Positions 33,724 through 43,100 of a stretch of 64,000 nucleotides of DNA are shown here, piece by piece. The notes beneath the pieces were generated by a model. It was not told the origin of the DNA. It was given only the letters and a program-made list of their open reading frames with translations, and ran no database searches. Location: NCBI RefSeq assembly GCF_008014675.1, contig NZ_VOXD01000004.1:1-64000 (forward strand). Reading direction: 5' to 3'. The DNA comes from Neolewinella aurantiaca. Lineage in GTDB: Bacteria; Bacteroidota; Bacteroidia; Chitinophagales; Saprospiraceae. Numbering within the stretch: the first letter of the stretch is position 1; every line of letters begins with the position of its first letter. The translations under genes were made by a program, and so were the position numbers.

Positions 33724-35517
33724 TTAAGGTAAGGGATTGTCAGGATTCGGCTTCGGGATGTTCACCACAAGGCGGGTCCCTTCACCTTCTTCGCTACGCA
33801 AGAAGAGTCTTCCGTTGAGGTTGTGCACTCTTTCTTCCATAGAAGAAAGGCCCAGCCCCGACCCATCGGTACTGTGGCGAAGTTCTTCACGCTCGAAACC
33901 GACCCCATCGTCATCGATGGTTACACTGATCAGTTCCGGGCCGGAAGATAAGGTGACAAGTATATAGTTTGCGGAAGCGTGCTTGATGGCATTGTTTACC
34001 GCTTCCTGTACGATCCGGTAGAGGTTGATCTCCCAGGCAGGAGCCATTCTTTCGATCTCATTTTCTTTGCGGAACACTATTCGTTCACCCGTCAGGCGAC
34101 TGAGTTCGCGGGCCATTTTTTCAAGGGCCGTAACGAGACCGTAGTCCAGCAATTCCGGAGGGGTGAGGTTGAAGGTTGCGAGGCGGATCCCCAGAATTAT
34201 TTCCTTGCTGAGAGCCTTCAGTTCGTTAATTTTTTTCTTGGTCTTATCCACCTCCTCCGGCCTGATGCTTTCCAGGCTGAATTTCAGTGCTGTAAGCTTT
34301 TGCCCGATACCGTCGTGAAGGTCCCTGGCGACCCTGAGCCTTTCTTTTTCCTGGGCATCAGCAATTTGCCGGGTCCGCAGTTTACCTCTTTCTACTTCTT
34401 CGCGGAGGCGCTCCTCGTTGATTTCGTCGAGCGTGGCCAGGGCTTTTTTTCTTTCGCTTACATCGCTGGCCAACAGGAATATTTCCGTTTCGCCGGGTCC
34501 GTGATGAGCTGAAACCAAGGCGACCTCCAGCCAGTATTCCTGGCCTTCACGGCTCACGATATGCCACTCTCCGCCCCAGTCACGGGAGCGAATGCCGGTG
34601 ATGCGTTGGGCAAAAGCGGCGCGTCGTCCTTCGTCGGGGTGCAGCAGGTCGGCGAGCATCAGGAAACCCTCTGGAATTTCTTTTACGCCGAGGAGCGTCG
34701 CAAGTTTCCGGCTCAGGCGTAGAATCGTTCCGTCTTCGCGCAGGGTGGCAAAGAGTGCCGTTTGGTCGATAGCTTTGTTGAGGGCGAAGAGCTCCCGGAG
34801 GCTGGCTTCTCTTTCCTGAAACGCCACCGTGGCCCGTTTCGTGGCGGCCTGGTGTTTGTCTTTTTCAATGCGGAGGCGTTCGAACTGTTGGCGGACGAAG
34901 CGACTGATCGGTTGAAAGATGAAGAAGAGTTCGAGCAGTAAAACACCAATGGTAGCCGCAGCGATCCACCGCTTGGTAAGGCGCAGGCGGTCTACCCGGG
35001 CGGTTGCTGCGAAAGCGAGCTGATCGACTACTTCGTCCATCTGGTTCAGGAAAAATTCGGCCTTGCTGTTGAGGGTGGCTGCCGCAGCATTTTGCCGCTC
35101 AACCCCTTCTGCACCCTGCGGCCGCGCCGTCTCCAATGCCAGTTTTGTGACCTCCTCTTTCAGTTGTCGTTGCAGGCTGTCTAGCCCCCGCAGGTCTTCG
35201 AACACAGGGTCTGTTTGCAGCGATTTCTTGAGCCAGTCGTGCTGATTCGACCATTCCTGCAGGTCTTGCTCCAGGGTATTGCTAAGGGGTAGCGTCGGTG
35301 GCAGCAGGCTCAGCTTCACGATGCGCTGGCTCAACATCCGTTGCCGGCCGGCAACGTTGATGATGCGGGCGTCTTTCGCCTGCTCGCCCAGAAAACTTTC
35401 CACTACGAAGTATTCGGTCATCACGGCGATGGCGATGACGCTCAGTGCCACGAGGTATGCGCGGCGAAGCCGGAAAAAGAGGCGGGAGTCAGTCGTTTCC
35501 TGGCTCGGTTCAGCCAT
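33724..35517 (-). CDS. NarX-like sensor histidine kinase
   Basis: 597 residues from the ATG at 35517, which overlaps the DUF4202 stop by eight bases. Order: TM1 (about 20-37), periplasmic PilJ/NIT-type domain with the nitrate-sensor P-box-like helix NVAGRQRMLSQRI (54-66), TM2 (about 184-203), PAS domain (about 245-355), and a HisKA_3 dimerisation helix with the phospho-His H401 in ARDLHDGIGQ. An ATPase domain with NNAIKHA and DDGVGF follows. The P-box region matches NarX/NarQ and PilJ input domains. Residues 131-138 of the periplasmic part are coded by repeat copy 12. Confidence 0.92.
   Translation of the reverse strand: MAEPSQETTDSRLFFRLRRAYLVALSVIAIAVMTEYFVVESFLGEQAKDARIINVAGRQRMLSQRIVKLSLLPPTLPLSNTLEQDLQEWSNQHDWLKKSLQTDPVFEDLRGLDSLQRQLKEEVTKLALETARPQGAEGVERQNAAAATLNSKAEFFLNQMDEVVDQLAFAATARVDRLRLTKRWIAAATIGVLLLELFFIFQPISRFVRQQFERLRIEKDKHQAATKRATVAFQEREASLRELFALNKAIDQTALFATLREDGTILRLSRKLATLLGVKEIPEGFLMLADLLHPDEGRRAAFAQRITGIRSRDWGGEWHIVSREGQEYWLEVALVSAHHGPGETEIFLLASDVSERKKALATLDEINEERLREEVERGKLRTRQIADAQEKERLRVARDLHDGIGQKLTALKFSLESIRPEEVDKTKKKINELKALSKEIILGIRLATFNLTPPELLDYGLVTALEKMARELSRLTGERIVFRKENEIERMAPAWEINLYRIVQEAVNNAIKHASANYILVTLSSGPELISVTIDDDGVGFEREELRHSTDGSGLGLSSMEERVHNLNGRLFLRSEEGEGTRLVVNIPKPNPDNPLP
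35110..35128 (+). repeat. Dispersed repeat, copy 12 (one extra C), in the sensor kinase
   Basis: TGCACCCTGCGGCCGCGCC. The gene strand reads ARPQGAEG in the periplasmic domain. Confidence 0.75.
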
Positions 35518-36103
35518 CACTGAGTGCCTTTTGAACCAAAGAAAGTACGCCGGGAGCAAGCGGTAATTTCAACGCGGCCTGCTGACCGTCCGGAGACATT
35601 TTTGACCAGGTTTTCTGAAGAATGTCAATAACTTTTTCTTCGGGGTGCTGCGCCGCAAATCCGGCAGCGTAGTGCTCCAGAAAAACGAGACAGATCACAT
35701 CTTCAAGTTGCTGGGTTTCGGGGTCCTGCTTCAGGCGTTTTTTCTGCAGCAGGAACTGAACCCTGGCAATCGTTTCTTCAGAAAACCCGAGCGGAGTCAG
35801 GATTTCGGCGGCGCGGCTGGCGTGACGTTTTTTCTGGTCGTTGCGCCAGGTGAGGTAGCCAATTCGGTCCATCGGGTAGTCTGAACGGGGTATAGCCCAT
35901 CGCTCGAGGTGCTGGGCTCTGGCGGCCAATTGAAGTTCGGGCGAGGCCGCAGGTGCAAACGAGGTTAAGGTAGCCGACATGCGCTGCCCGTAAACGAGTT
36001 CATAGGGCTTCAGCACTCCGTCCACCTCCGTGGTGCGCGGATCGGCAGCATTGGCTTCGTCAATTGCGGCAAAAGCTTCTGATAATTTGCTAGGCTCCTT
36101 CAT
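35510..36103 (-). CDS. DUF4202 protein
   Basis: The protein is 197 residues, the usual size of the DUF4202 family. The pattern LAARAQHLERWAIPRSDYP (about 60-78), WRNDQKKRHA and LEHYAAGF is clear. DUF4202 genes are often found beside nitrite reductase genes, as here between nirD (15 bases upstream) and the sensor kinase (8-base overlap). Function is unknown. His-rich positions suggest a metal or phosphohydrolase-like role, but this is a guess. Confidence 0.9.
   Translation of the reverse strand: MKEPSKLSEAFAAIDEANAADPRTTEVDGVLKPYELVYGQRMSATLTSFAPAASPELQLAARAQHLERWAIPRSDYPMDRIGYLTWRNDQKKRHASRAAEILTPLGFSEETIARVQFLLQKKRLKQDPETQQLEDVICLVFLEHYAAGFAAQHPEEKVIDILQKTWSKMSPDGQQAALKLPLAPGVLSLVQKALSDG
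35940..35957 (-). repeat. Dispersed repeat, copy 13 (one mismatch), in the DUF4202 gene
   Basis: TGCACCTGCGGCCTCGCC on the coding strand, read as APAASP just before the conserved LAARAQH block. Confidence 0.6.
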
Positions 36104-36118
36104 GCCGGTAAGGTAGGC

Positions 36119-36496
36119 CTAATCCGCAAAACCTACGTATACGTAGCCGTCTTTTACATCTACGGGGTATACGGCTACCGGGGGGCAGTCGCCGTTCAGG
36201 TTTTCTCCGGTGGTGAGGCTGAACGTCTTTTTGTGCAGCGGACAGGCTACTTTGGGGATTCCTTCTTGCTCCCCGATCAGCCCTCGCCCGAGGACGTTTT
36301 CCAGTTTGTGGGGGCAAAGGTTCTGGCAGGCGTACCATTTGTCCTGACGGGGAAAGTAGAATACCGCAATTTGCCGGTCTCCGTATTTTATGGTTGCTCC
36401 GGCGCCGACGGGGAACTGATCGGTGCGGCCGGCTTTGTACCAGTTCGTTACTGCTTCGGGTTGTACCGTCTGGTACTGTGGAGGAGAAGTGGTCAT
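36119..36496 (-). CDS. nirD: Nitrite reductase small subunit NirD
   Basis: A Rieske-like protein of 125 residues with cluster ligands C61-P-H63 and C85-x2-H88 (CPH and CPLH). All four ligands are present, unlike several NirD proteins that have lost the cluster. It works with NirB in the six-electron reduction of nitrite to ammonium in the cytoplasm. It follows nirB by 42 bases. Confidence 0.93.
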   Translation of the reverse strand: MTTSPPQYQTVQPEAVTNWYKAGRTDQFPVGAGATIKYGDRQIAVFYFPRQDKWYACQNLCPHKLENVLGRGLIGEQEGIPKVACPLHKKTFSLTTGENLNGDCPPVAVYPVDVKDGYVYVGFAD

Positions 36497-36538
36497 ATTT
36501 CGTGGTTTTGAAGGGAGGACGGATAGGTGACGACTGGC

Positions 36539-39061
36539 TTACGCCCAGGCTTTTGGCATTTTCTGACCCCGTAGGTCGACGAACTCAAGCGTAGAGTCTT
36601 CTTCGTCGGTATTGATGAAGGTCTGGAAGCGGGAGCGCAGGTGCGGGGTTTCCACGGCCTCCTTCCATTCGCAGCGGTAGGCAGCCACCAGGCTGTTCAT
36701 TTCAGCTTCGAACTCGGCGTTCAGCCCGAGGGCATCGTCGATGACAACGCTTTTAAGGTAATCGATTCCTCCTTCCATATTGTCGAGCCAGGCCGCAGTT
36801 CTGGTGAGCGGGGGTGCCGTCCGGAGGTAAAAAATGAGCATCCGGTCGAGGTAGAGGAAGGCTGTCTTACGGTCGATCGGGCCCGCCAGGAGTTCTGCGT
36901 GTTTCGGCCGGGCTCCTCCGTTGCCACATACGTAAAGGTTGTAGCCTCCTTCAACGGCAATCAGTCCGAAGTCTTTACCACGGGCCTCGGCGCATTCGCG
37001 GATGCAGCCGCTTACCCCACCTTTGAGCTTGTGCGGAGACCGCAGGCCTTTGTATCTGTTCTCGAGTTCTATTGCGAAGCTGACTGCTTCGTCCATCCCG
37101 TAGCGGCACCAGGTGCTTCCCACGCAGCTTTTTACGGTCCGGAGTGCTTTGCCGTAGGCGTGGCCACTCTCAAACCCGGCGGCGATCAGTTCCTCCCAGA
37201 TGAGTGGCAGTTCTTCGAGGCGGGCTCCGAACATATCGATCCGCTGGCCGCCGGTTATTTTGGTGTAGAGGTCATACTTCTCGGCGATCCGGCCCATGTC
37301 AACCAGTTGTTTGGGACTGATCTCTCCTCCGGCTACGCGCGGAACCACGGAGTATGTCCCGTTACGCTGGATATTGGCCAGGAAACGGTCGTTCGTGTCC
37401 TGAATAACCGCCTGGGGGTTGGCGGTTTCCATGTAGGATGTCGCAAAAATACTGGCCAGTGCCGGCTTGCAGCTTTCACAGCCGTGGCCGGTACCTACTT
37501 CATCAAGGGCTTCATCGTAGGTCCTGATGTTTTTCATCACGATGAGGTCTCTTAGTTCCTGGCGGGTGTAGGGGAAGTGCTCGCAAATTACGTTGCGAAC
37601 TACCTTGCCCTGGCTTTTCATATAAGCATCCACCAGATCGGTAAGCATCGGTTTGCACCCTCCGCATCCTGATCCTGCTTTGGTGCAACCGGCGAGGTCT
37701 TTTACCGACTGGGCCGAACCATCGTCGAGGTGGCCACATAAGGCCCCTTTGGTAACGTTCTCGCAGGAACAGATTACGGCCTCGTCAGGAAGATCCAAAA
37801 CACTGGCACCAGAGCTTTCACCTCCACGGGCCCCCAGAATGAGGTCTTCCGGTTGGGGAGGTATACTCATTCCGTTGCGTTGAATCTGGTGGAGCATATT
37901 GTAATCGGCAGCGTCGCCCACCAGGATTCCCCCAAGCAGTCGTTTGCCGTCGAGGGAGATGTTGATTCTTTTATAAATACCAGCTACATCATCCTGGAAA
38001 ACAATGCTTCTGGCTTCGTCTTCATTTGTGATTGCCTGCCCGAAACTGGCAACATCGGTACCGATGAGTTTTAGCTTGGTGGACATATCGATCACGTCTG
38101 GCATCGCCTGGGCCTCGTGATCGGCAAAGATGGCGCTCAGCGCCACCCTCGCCATTTCGTAGCCAGGCGCAACGAGACCGTAAATCATCGACTGGTATAG
38201 CGCAGCTTCGCCGATGGCGAAGACGTTCGGCGCGCTCGTCCGCAGGTATTCGTCGACGCAGATTCCACCCCGGTCGCCAACTTTTATGCCTGCGGCACGG
38301 GCGAGTTCGTCGCGCGGACGAATTCCCGCCGAAACGATGAGCATATCGGTCTCCAGTTGCTGACCATCGGAAAACTCGAGGTGCGTAATGGAGCCGTTGC
38401 CACCGATGTTAGCGGTGTTTTTGTTGGTGTGGATGTGGAGGCCGAGGCCTTCCACGGTGTCTTTGAGGACGGTGGCTCCACGGTCGTCGAGCTGGCGCGG
38501 CATGAGCCGCGCTGCAAATTCAACGACGTGGCTTTCGAGACCCATGTCCAGGGTAGCTTTTGCCGCTTCCAGGCCTAATAGCCCGCCACCCATAACGGTG
38601 GCTTTTCCGGATTTCGTTTTCTTGACCACTTCGGCGTAATCGAGGATGCCCTCGAGGTCTTCGATCGTCCGGTACACAAACACTCCTGCTTTTTCCCGAC
38701 CGGGAATCGGTGGAACGAAAGGGGAGGAGCCAGTAGCAAAAACCAGGTAGTCGTACCCGATGGTTTCTCCGGAGGCAGTGACGACACGCTTGTTGTTCAC
38801 ATCAACGGATGTGATGGGGGTGCCACACTTTAAGTTTATTCCCTGCTCGTCGTACCAGCTTTGGGTGGCAAGGGAAAGACGCTCGGCATCGCGATCGGCA
38901 AAGAAAGCGCTGAGGTGAACCCGGTCGTAAGCCGGCCGGCATTCTTCACCAAAAACAACCAGTTCAAAAGCTGCCCGCTGTGGGTGCTTGCTGAATAGTT
39001 CGCAGAACTTGTGTCCTACCATGCCATTACCAACCAGTATTATCCTTTCCATAGTACGCAT
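36539..39061 (-). CDS. nirB: Nitrite reductase large subunit NirB
   Basis: The protein is 840 residues. The N-terminus is an FAD/NAD(P)H-binding reductase (IILVGNGMVG; GGGLLGLEAAKA). The middle has two BFD-type Cys groups (CSCENV with GCGGC, and GCESC). The C-terminal half is a siroheme/4Fe-4S reductase with CVGSTWC and CIREC as cluster ligands. It takes electrons from NAD(P)H and reduces nitrite to ammonium. Start MRTMER at 39061 or the internal ATG at 39052; I kept the first. Repeat copy 14 lies near the C-terminus (PHLRSR). It heads the operon nirB-nirD-DUF4202-sensor-regulator. Confidence 0.95.
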   Translation of the reverse strand: MRTMERIILVGNGMVGHKFCELFSKHPQRAAFELVVFGEECRPAYDRVHLSAFFADRDAERLSLATQSWYDEQGINLKCGTPITSVDVNNKRVVTASGETIGYDYLVFATGSSPFVPPIPGREKAGVFVYRTIEDLEGILDYAEVVKKTKSGKATVMGGGLLGLEAAKATLDMGLESHVVEFAARLMPRQLDDRGATVLKDTVEGLGLHIHTNKNTANIGGNGSITHLEFSDGQQLETDMLIVSAGIRPRDELARAAGIKVGDRGGICVDEYLRTSAPNVFAIGEAALYQSMIYGLVAPGYEMARVALSAIFADHEAQAMPDVIDMSTKLKLIGTDVASFGQAITNEDEARSIVFQDDVAGIYKRINISLDGKRLLGGILVGDAADYNMLHQIQRNGMSIPPQPEDLILGARGGESSGASVLDLPDEAVICSCENVTKGALCGHLDDGSAQSVKDLAGCTKAGSGCGGCKPMLTDLVDAYMKSQGKVVRNVICEHFPYTRQELRDLIVMKNIRTYDEALDEVGTGHGCESCKPALASIFATSYMETANPQAVIQDTNDRFLANIQRNGTYSVVPRVAGGEISPKQLVDMGRIAEKYDLYTKITGGQRIDMFGARLEELPLIWEELIAAGFESGHAYGKALRTVKSCVGSTWCRYGMDEAVSFAIELENRYKGLRSPHKLKGGVSGCIRECAEARGKDFGLIAVEGGYNLYVCGNGGARPKHAELLAGPIDRKTAFLYLDRMLIFYLRTAPPLTRTAAWLDNMEGGIDYLKSVVIDDALGLNAEFEAEMNSLVAAYRCEWKEAVETPHLRSRFQTFINTDEEDSTLEFVDLRGQKMPKAWA
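36628..36645 (-). repeat. Possible dispersed repeat, copy 14 (weak right half), in nirB
   Basis: CGCACCTGCGCTCCCGCT on the coding strand, reading PHLRSRF. The left half fits, the right half is changed. Confidence 0.45.
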
Positions 39062-39097
39062 TTTTAAAAGGGGTAAAGATCCTTGTGTTGCAAAACT

Positions 39098-39133
39098 ACG
39101 TATTTATTAAGTATATTTGCGTATAAATACGTA
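39098..39133. promoter_or_regulatory. Inverted operator around the cobA -7 box
   Basis: TACGTATTTAT (39098-39108) and its reverse complement ATAAATACGTA (39123-39133) flank the TATATTTG box. This perfect 11-bp inverted pair in the nirB-cobA intergenic region contains the same word as the nasA promoter at 27109. It could control both divergent genes. Confidence 0.7.
39112..39119 (+). promoter_or_regulatory. -7 box TATATTTG for cobA
   Basis: Exact TAnnTTTG with a TTG at 39088-39090 at about the right -33 distance. Leader of roughly 15-20 bases, inside the operator. Confidence 0.6.
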
Positions 39134-39139
39134 ATTTTT

Positions 39140-39910
39140 ATGGGTTTGTTTATTCCTCCTCTTCCCCGGATTACTCTTCTTGGCGCTGGCCCGGGTGATC
39201 CCGAATTGCTTACTATTAAGGGGATGAAGGCCCTTCAGTCGGCAGATGTCGTACTTTATGATGCATTGGTCAATCCTGAATTACTGAATCATGCGCCAGC
39301 AGGTGCGCGTCGTTTATACGTAGGAAAGCGTTGCTCTGCCCATTCCTTATCGCAACCGGAGATAAACGACTTGCTGGTGCAATCTGCTCTTGATTTTGGT
39401 CATGCTGTCCGCCTCAAAGGCGGAGATCCGTTCGTTTTTGGTCGGGGAGGGGAGGAAGTACTGGCCGCCCGCGAAGCGGGCATTGCGGTAAACGTGATTC
39501 CCGGAGTAAGCAGCGCACTGGCTGTTCCTGCGCTGGCGGGTGTTCCCCTTACGCACCGGGGCGTGAGCCGTAGCTTTTGGATAATGACCGGCACGAGCAA
39601 GGACCACAAAATCCCGGCGGAGATCGCCGAAGCTGCGGCAACCGCAGCCACCTGTGTAATACTGATGGGAACCAGAAAGATAAAAGAGATATGTGCTGTC
39701 TTTCTCCGGCACCGTGCGGGAGACACGCCCATCGCCCTCCTGCAAAACGGTTCCCTGCCGGAGAGTCGGGCCACCATCGGGAGCATCAGTGACCCGACTC
39801 CTCTGGAGCTGGCGGCTAAAGCTTCCGGACCGGGCATTCTGGTAATCGGGGAGGTGGTGAGGTTCAGGGAGGCCTTCCCGGCCTGGGCTGCTCTTTCGCA
39901 GCCAGGATAG
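39140..39910 (+). CDS. cobA: Uroporphyrinogen-III C-methyltransferase
   Basis: The protein is 256 residues. It adds two methyl groups to uroporphyrinogen III, giving precorrin-2, the siroheme precursor needed by NirB. The family blocks are present: LLGAGPGDPELLTIKG, YDALV, VRLKGGDPFVFGRGGEE, VIPGVSSALAVPALAGVPLTHRG and ILMGTRKI. It starts at the ATG at 39140 because upstream starts fall inside the promoter. It is single-function, not the CysG fusion. The chelatase/dehydrogenase partner is not seen here. Confidence 0.95.
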   Translation: MGLFIPPLPRITLLGAGPGDPELLTIKGMKALQSADVVLYDALVNPELLNHAPAGARRLYVGKRCSAHSLSQPEINDLLVQSALDFGHAVRLKGGDPFVFGRGGEEVLAAREAGIAVNVIPGVSSALAVPALAGVPLTHRGVSRSFWIMTGTSKDHKIPAEIAEAAATAATCVILMGTRKIKEICAVFLRHRAGDTPIALLQNGSLPESRATIGSISDPTPLELAAKASGPGILVIGEVVRFREAFPAWAALSQPG

Positions 39911-39932
39911 TTGCCTTCTTAAGAGCTTTCCC

Positions 39933-39950
39933 TGCACCTGCGGTCGCGCC
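39933..39950 (+). repeat. Dispersed repeat, copy 15 (NN = GT)
   Basis: Exact core, preceded by GCTTTCCC. Intergenic, after cobA. Confidence 0.88.
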
Positions 39951-40063
39951 AGAGGTGTCGGTTTGGCGGAAAAACAAAAAAACGAATTCAGAAAACAGAC
40001 CCTCACTTACCCCGCATAGGTTTACGAATTCTAATTGCCTGCCTACGTTCTCTTCAATCTCCC

Positions 40064-40071
40064 TACCTTCG
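40064..40071 (+). promoter_or_regulatory. Candidate -7 box TACCTTCG for the ligase-PASTA gene
   Basis: One mismatch to TAnnTTTG; 45 bases before the ATG at 40117. Supports this start over the upstream open frame from 39955. Confidence 0.4.
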
Positions 40072-40116
40072 CATCCGGGTAATAAAGCGCCCCAGTTTTC
40101 AGGTATAAACCAACGT

Positions 40117-43100
40117 ATGCGCATTAAAGTAGGCATCTTCTTCGGCGGCCCGAGCCGCGAGCGCGAAATCTCTTTCGCCGGCGGCCGGACCGTTTACGAC
40201 AATCTCGATAAGGAACTCTTCGAGCCCGTTCCCATTTTTGTGGACAGCTTCCGGAAATGGCACTTGCTCGATTGGCAATACCTCTACCGAGGTACTATCC
40301 GCGATTTCTTCCCGCCCATCGACCTGGCGCCGAAGTCCGAATTCGGCTTTCAGGTGTACCAGGAGAGCCTCGGTCCGCTCGACGAACTGAGCCTCGAGGC
40401 AATGGCCCGCAAAGTAGGTCGCCGCATCCGCCGCGATGAACTGCCCGAACTCATTCAGGTTGCGTTCCTGGCGCTCCACGGTGAGTACGGCGAAGACGGT
40501 CAGTTGCAGCGGGAACTCGAATACGCCGGTATTCCTTACACCGGTTCCGGTGTGCGGGCCAGCGAAATCGGAATGGACAAAGCCATTCAGAAAGAACTGA
40601 TGCAGGCCAAAGGCTTTGCTTCTCCGGCCCTGCTCGTGATCGAGAAAGGAGACTTTGACGGAAAGCGGGTTGACGAGCACTTCGCGGCCTGCGAGCGGGA
40701 AATCGGATGGCCGATGGTAATCCGGCCTGCCCGTCAGGGAAGCTCTATCGGTGTCGCAATCATCGAAGAAACCGACGGCAGGGAGGCTTTCGAACGCGCC
40801 GTCAATGCCGCGTTCTTCCGCGAAGTTCTCCCTTTGAGCGAGTACGCCGCCCGCGATGCGTACGAACGCCTCGAGTACGTCCGCCAACTCTCCGACCTGC
40901 GCGACGGCATCGCCTTCCCTATGGACGCGCAAAACGGCGATCACCTCCTGACCATCTACACCCCCGACGACCTCCACGCCTATTTGGAGGCAGCGGTGAA
41001 GAGTCGGGACTCCAACCTCCCGACTCCCGACTCCCGACTCATCTTCACCGGCCACCAGACCGAACAGCGCGTGATCGTGGAAGCCTTCATTACGGGTAAG
41101 GAGTTTTCCACCATCGTCGTCAGAACCGACGAGGGCAAAGTAGTGGCGCTGCCACCCACGGAAATTGTAAAGCCGACCAGCGATTTGTTCGACTATCGCA
41201 GCAAGTACATGCCCGGCCGCAGCCGGAAAATTACGCCCATCGAATTGCCGACCGACAGAATACAGGCGATCCGTGCGGAGTGTGAGCGCCTGTACACCGA
41301 ACTCGGTTTCAACGTGTACGCGCGCATCGATGGCTTTCATACCCCCGGTGGCGGTATCTACCTCAACGACCCGAATACGACCTCGGGGATGATGCCAAGC
41401 AGTTTCTTCTTCCATCAGGCGGCGGAAATAGGGCTCAACCCCAGTCAGTTCCTGACCTTCATTATTCGGCAGAGTTTGCGCGAACGCGGGATGCAAAGCG
41501 AAGGTGTTGAAGCAATGGAAGTCGCCAACGAAATCGGTGCCGCCCTCGACGAAGCTATAGACGCCAAGCGTGGATCGGCCGGTCAGAAAGAACGTATTGC
41601 CGTGCTGCTTGGCGGCACGAGCTTCGAGCGGCACATCTCCGTGGAGTCCGGTCGGAACGTTTATGAAAAGCTGAGTTCCAGTGAAAGCTACCGGCCTACG
41701 CCAGTGTTCCTTACGTCCGCCCTCTCTCGGGGAGGGGCACCGGGGGAGAGGGCCTTTTCCCTCTACCAACTCCCGGTAAACCTTCTTCTGAAGGACAACG
41801 CCGATGATATCCGCGATAAAGTCCTTAAGCCGGGAGAGCACGAAGTAATTACCGACATTCGTGAGGCTTGCTCCGGTATAACGAAGCGCTATGCCGACCC
41901 CGACGTGGTTTTCCAACCCCGCAAACTGAGCTGGGACGAACTGCCCGAAGTAGCCGATGGTGTTTTCATCGCGCTCCACGGTCGCCCGGGTGAGGACGGG
42001 CAGGTTCAGTCTTTCCTCGAAGCACGAAACCTTTATTACAACGGGTCGGGCATTGAGAGTAGCCGAATCACCATCGATAAGTTCAAGTCACTGCGGATGC
42101 TGCACGAGTCGGGGCAGCAGGTTACCGAGCAATGGCTTGCCACCGCCGATGAATTCATTGCCGATGAGTATGCTTTCTACGATAAGGTGGAGAACCTCTT
42201 TGGTTACCCGCTGATTGCTAAGCCGGTAGACGACGGATGCAGTTCCGCCGTAAAGTTGATCAAGCAGCGCGACGAGCTGCACGCCTATTGCCACCTCACC
42301 TTCCGGCCGAGTACGCTCGATGAGAAGCACTCCCGTCGTGAAATGAAACTTACCGCAAAAGACGAGTGGCCCGCTGGTAAACAAAACATCCTTTTTGAAG
42401 CGGCCATCTCGGCTAACGGCGCAGAGAAGTTTCTGGAGATCACCGGCGGTATGCTGACGCACTACGGCGTCGACGGCAAGATGCGCTACGAACAATTTGA
42501 GCCGAGTGAAACGCTGGCCGGGGGAGAAGTCCTCAGCCTTGAAGAAAAATTCCTTGCCGGCGAAGGGCAAAACCTTACCCCCGCCCGCCTGGGGACCGAG
42601 AGTTACAGCTACGACTACGTCGCCGGTCAGGTGAAAAACGATCTTGAGGCTACTGCCCGTGCGCTCGGCGTAGAGGGCTATTGCCGCATCGATGCCTTTG
42701 TCCGTGTCTTCTCTGACGGGAGGGTAGAGACCATCCCGATTGAGGTGAACAGCCTGCCGGGGATGACGCCGGCCACGGCCATCTTCCACCAGGCGGCCAT
42801 TGCTGGTTACCAGCCTGCCGGTTTCATCGATCAGATTCTGAAGTACGGCAAAGCACGGCGTGACCGCGGCTATGCCGTCGGCCCGGATCCGCTACCTGTC
42901 ACATCGCCACCTGAGGTGGCGGCTGTGACCACGGCTACCGAAGTAGTTACTCAACCAGTACACGAAGAAGTAAGCTTTGCTGACCCTGCTCCTTCAGAAC
43001 CTTTCATTGCACCGGCGATCGCGCCCAAATCTTCCCCCGAATCTATGGAATATCACACGCCGGAAACGGAACAGACACCGCCTTCTTATAATGCAGCTAC

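Noticed and set aside
40099-41979. Long minus-strand open frame opposite the first ligase unit
   Set aside because: Ligase motifs on the plus strand explain the sequence; the minus frame shows no recognisable domain.
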